A stretch of DNA of 7,844 nucleotides, taken from contig MNYO01000024.1 in NCBI GenBank assembly GCA_001873165.1, forward strand, positions 1 to 7,844, in the 5' to 3' direction. Position 1 is the first letter of the stretch. Each line of letters opens with the position of its first letter. The notes under the pieces were generated by a model. The model had not been told where the DNA came from, made no database searches, and saw only the letters and a list, made by a program, of their open reading frames with translations. Position numbers and translations under genes: made by a program. Positions 6,056 to 7,844 of this stretch are shown in pieces. The stretch is from Candidatus Gracilibacteria bacterium CG2_30_37_12 (GTDB lineage Bacteria > Patescibacteriota > Gracilibacteria > BD1-5 > UBA2023).

Positions 6056-7750
6056 ATGTTTAGAAAGTTATTCCTCCTTTTATTGCTCATAGCTCCTTCT
6101 TTTGTGTATGCAGCCGGATTGCCATTTACCGATGTCTCATCACAGGCTTCCTATTATTCTGATCTCAAATATATGTTTGATGCAGGAGTTATTTCCGATA
6201 CCTCCGATCATCTCTTTCACCCAAATGGACTCCTCCCACGTGATGAGTTTGTTGCAATTACCGTCTGAGTAAGTTGTCAGAAATGTATCACACCGAGCGT
6301 GACAGATATTCTCCGTTATACCAATAATCCATTTGTAGACATTCTCAAACAAAATAAGTATTTTTATTGTATATCATATGCAAAAGAAAAGGAAATTGTT
6401 CGTGGATATACACTCGATGCAGCAGGGAAAACACAGTGTCAAAATAATCAAACTTTTTCGGAAGTTCCTTTTTGTCCAGCAAATAGCATTACTCGAATAG
6501 AAGCAGCGGCAGTTCTCTTACGTCAGGCTGGACTCTGGAACGATGCCTACAACAGTAATCCTTATACGAAAAATATAGTTCTGCAAGATGTTGATACATA
6601 CTGGTACGGATATGCGCAAAAGGCTGTAGAATCAGGACTTATCAGTATGGATATGTACCAAAAGGTTTCTCCCAATGAGTACATTACCAAAAAAGAATTC
6701 GTGGCGATGGCTGCGAAAATTTTTACAATCAATATGTGTAGTACTAAAATCAATACGACCAAAGTTTCTGATTTTGCTTCTATTATCAAGATTTTTGATA
6801 AAATACAAACTCCCGTTTCGAGTATAAAAAGTAAGACAACTACTTTTCCAAATACCACTGAAACTGTATATGATTTTGGAGGATATGCAACTGGCGGATT
6901 GGTTTCTCCACTTCAATATGATTGGACCTTTACCAATACAACTACAGGAACACAACAAATTGCAACAGGAAGTTATTTAGATAACTTTGATCTCGGAACC
7001 TCAGGATTATGGATGGTGCAACTTATTATTACTGATGCAAAATGACAGACTTCCACTTCCTATCAGCAAGTTTTTGTCGGGAATACTAGCGCGACAAATA
7101 GTGGAATTTCTCTCCAAATTGGAGTGGTGAATAATAATACCAATATGAATAATAATAATGGATTAGAAGCCGTTGCTTCTTCTCTCAATGGAATGGTGGG
7201 TGCCCCTGTGCCTTTTACTTCCCATGCGACTGGATGAGATGGAAACTATACCTATAATTGGAATTTTTGAGATGGGACGAGTAGTACAGAGCAAAATCCT
7301 TCACATATTTTCACTACGGCAGGCACCTATTCCGTGTCACTTACTGTGTATGATTCTGCTGGAAATATCGCATATGCACAGTTAGTAGTCATTATTTCTC
7401 CTAATCGTGATCCTGATGGTGATGGGATTTTGAACTATGATACGGCGGGAAATATCCTCGATATGTGTCCAGATGTTTTTGGTCCACTTTCCAATAAATG
7501 ATGTCCAATAGTTAATGAGTATGGATCAGGAAATATCGTGGACGTTAATAGTACAACAAGTGTATGTTTGACAGATAAAATACAAGGTTCTGGAATCATA
7601 CAAGGAAATGTACAATGCATCTCATGTCCATGTGAATATGCATCGGATTTTGTGGCTACTGTACGAAGTTGTGATATTATATTTCCATCCATCACTTCTC
7701 CTGATAAAAAAACACTATATTCTCGAGGAAGTATTTTTCCTGTACCATAA
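6056..7750 (+). CDS. Secreted SLH-PKD surface protein with calcium-binding repeat
   Basis: A 564-residue exported protein. A signal peptide (1-19; basic RK, a Leu-rich core, cleavage after 'VYA') is followed by three S-layer homology-like units (about 22-70, starting 'FTDVS'; 93-160; 177-222, starting 'LQDVD'), which usually bind the protein to wall polymers. Next come a divergent beta-sandwich (about 262-341, 'YDWTFTN') and a clear PKD domain (about 374-448, 'YNWNFGDGT' ... 'AGTYSVSLTVYD'). A thrombospondin-type-3-like calcium loop follows ('DPDGDGILNYD' ... 'CPD' ... 'NKGCP', about 450-484), then a Cys-containing tail (485-564) I do not recognise. Five TGA codons (6266, 7043, 7235, 7268, 7499; residues 71, 330, 394, 405, 482) read as Gly; those at 405 and 482 complete the PKD and calcium-repeat signatures. 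There is no C-terminal membrane helix or sorting motif. It is likely a cell-surface or adhesion protein; the ligand is unknown. It has its own promoter and is probably monocistronic. Confidence 0.9.
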
Positions 7751-7844
7751 GTTTTTTAAGAAATTCTTCATCATTCCTGCTTCTCTTATAGAGAGCTTCT
7801 TCAGAAAATTTTTTGCAACTTTTCCATTCTTCCATATAGTATCG
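7677..7844 (-). CDS. Possible 3' end of a converging gene (partial, doubtful)
   Basis: On the minus strand a frame runs open from the right edge to TAA at 7679-7677, giving at least 55 codons. It contains one TGA (7694-7692) read as Gly ('QEKGWMEI'). The encoded peptide is charged and helix-like ('FSEEALYKRSRNDEEFLKKL') and its codons favour GAA/GAT/AAA as in the window's real genes. It overlaps the last 74 nt of the surface-protein gene tail to tail. A second minus frame also stays open to TAG at 7717-7715, so the choice is uncertain. No family is recognised. It may be a chance open frame in the 94 nt after the surface gene. Confidence 0.3.

Noticed and set aside
49..7750. Multiple pseudogenes or sequencing errors creating premature stops
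   Set aside because: Every interruption is TGA, never TAA or TAG, and no frame shift occurs at any of them. Domains continue uninterrupted through each site in seven genes.
49..7750. UGA read as tryptophan (code 4), selenocysteine or a suppressed stop
   Set aside because: The sites fall where glycine is conserved (PKD FGDGT, AYNRG, AGEQSG, KGCP); Trp would be unacceptable there and UGG is used normally for Trp. Seventeen sites are far too many for selenocysteine, and no SECIS-like context was noted.
7751..7844. Terminator hairpin after the surface-protein gene (tctct/agaga around 7775-7789)
   Set aside because: The stem is only about 5-6 bp and the T-run begins several bases after it, so it does not meet the usual form of an intrinsic terminator.

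Overview
The window reads as a compact, AT-rich chromosomal segment of a Candidate Phyla Radiation bacterium of the Absconditabacteria (SR1) / Gracilibacteria type, because UGA is read as glycine (translation table 25). Under the standard code nearly every gene appears broken by TGA. Read as glycine, the pieces join in one frame into eight full-length genes carrying 17 in-frame UGA codons. Several of these fall exactly where well-known domains require glycine: PKD 'NFGDGT', lytic transglycosylase 'AYNRGE', GspF/PilC 'EAGEQSG', and the 'NKGCP' end of a calcium-binding repeat. All eight genes stop at UAA.

Layout. (1) 49-2132, plus strand: a TPR lipoprotein followed by a small helical protein of unknown function. 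(2) 2133-2333: an intergenic stretch that can fold into a long rod, followed by a perfect-palindrome terminator shared by converging transcripts. (3) 4620-2334, minus strand: three type IV pilus assembly genes in the order PilN-like, PilO-like, PilC/GspF. (4) 4621-4685: a divergent promoter region. (5) 4686-5984, plus strand: tsaE (tRNA t6A synthesis ATPase), then a membrane-anchored MltD-like lytic transglycosylase. (6) 6056-7750, plus strand, behind its own promoter: a secreted surface protein with SLH, PKD and calcium-binding repeats. (7) The right edge has a weak minus-strand open frame that may be the tail of a converging gene.

Expression signals are unusual. None of the eight genes has a Shine-Dalgarno sequence. 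Four have a TATAAT-like hexamer ending only 7-8 nt before the ATG, which suggests leaderless mRNAs. Functionally the window is mostly about the cell surface: a lipoprotein, pilus inner-membrane parts, a wall-cleaving enzyme and an S-layer-type protein, with tsaE as the one translation-related housekeeping gene. No rRNA, tRNA, CRISPR array, insertion sequence or phage gene was seen.
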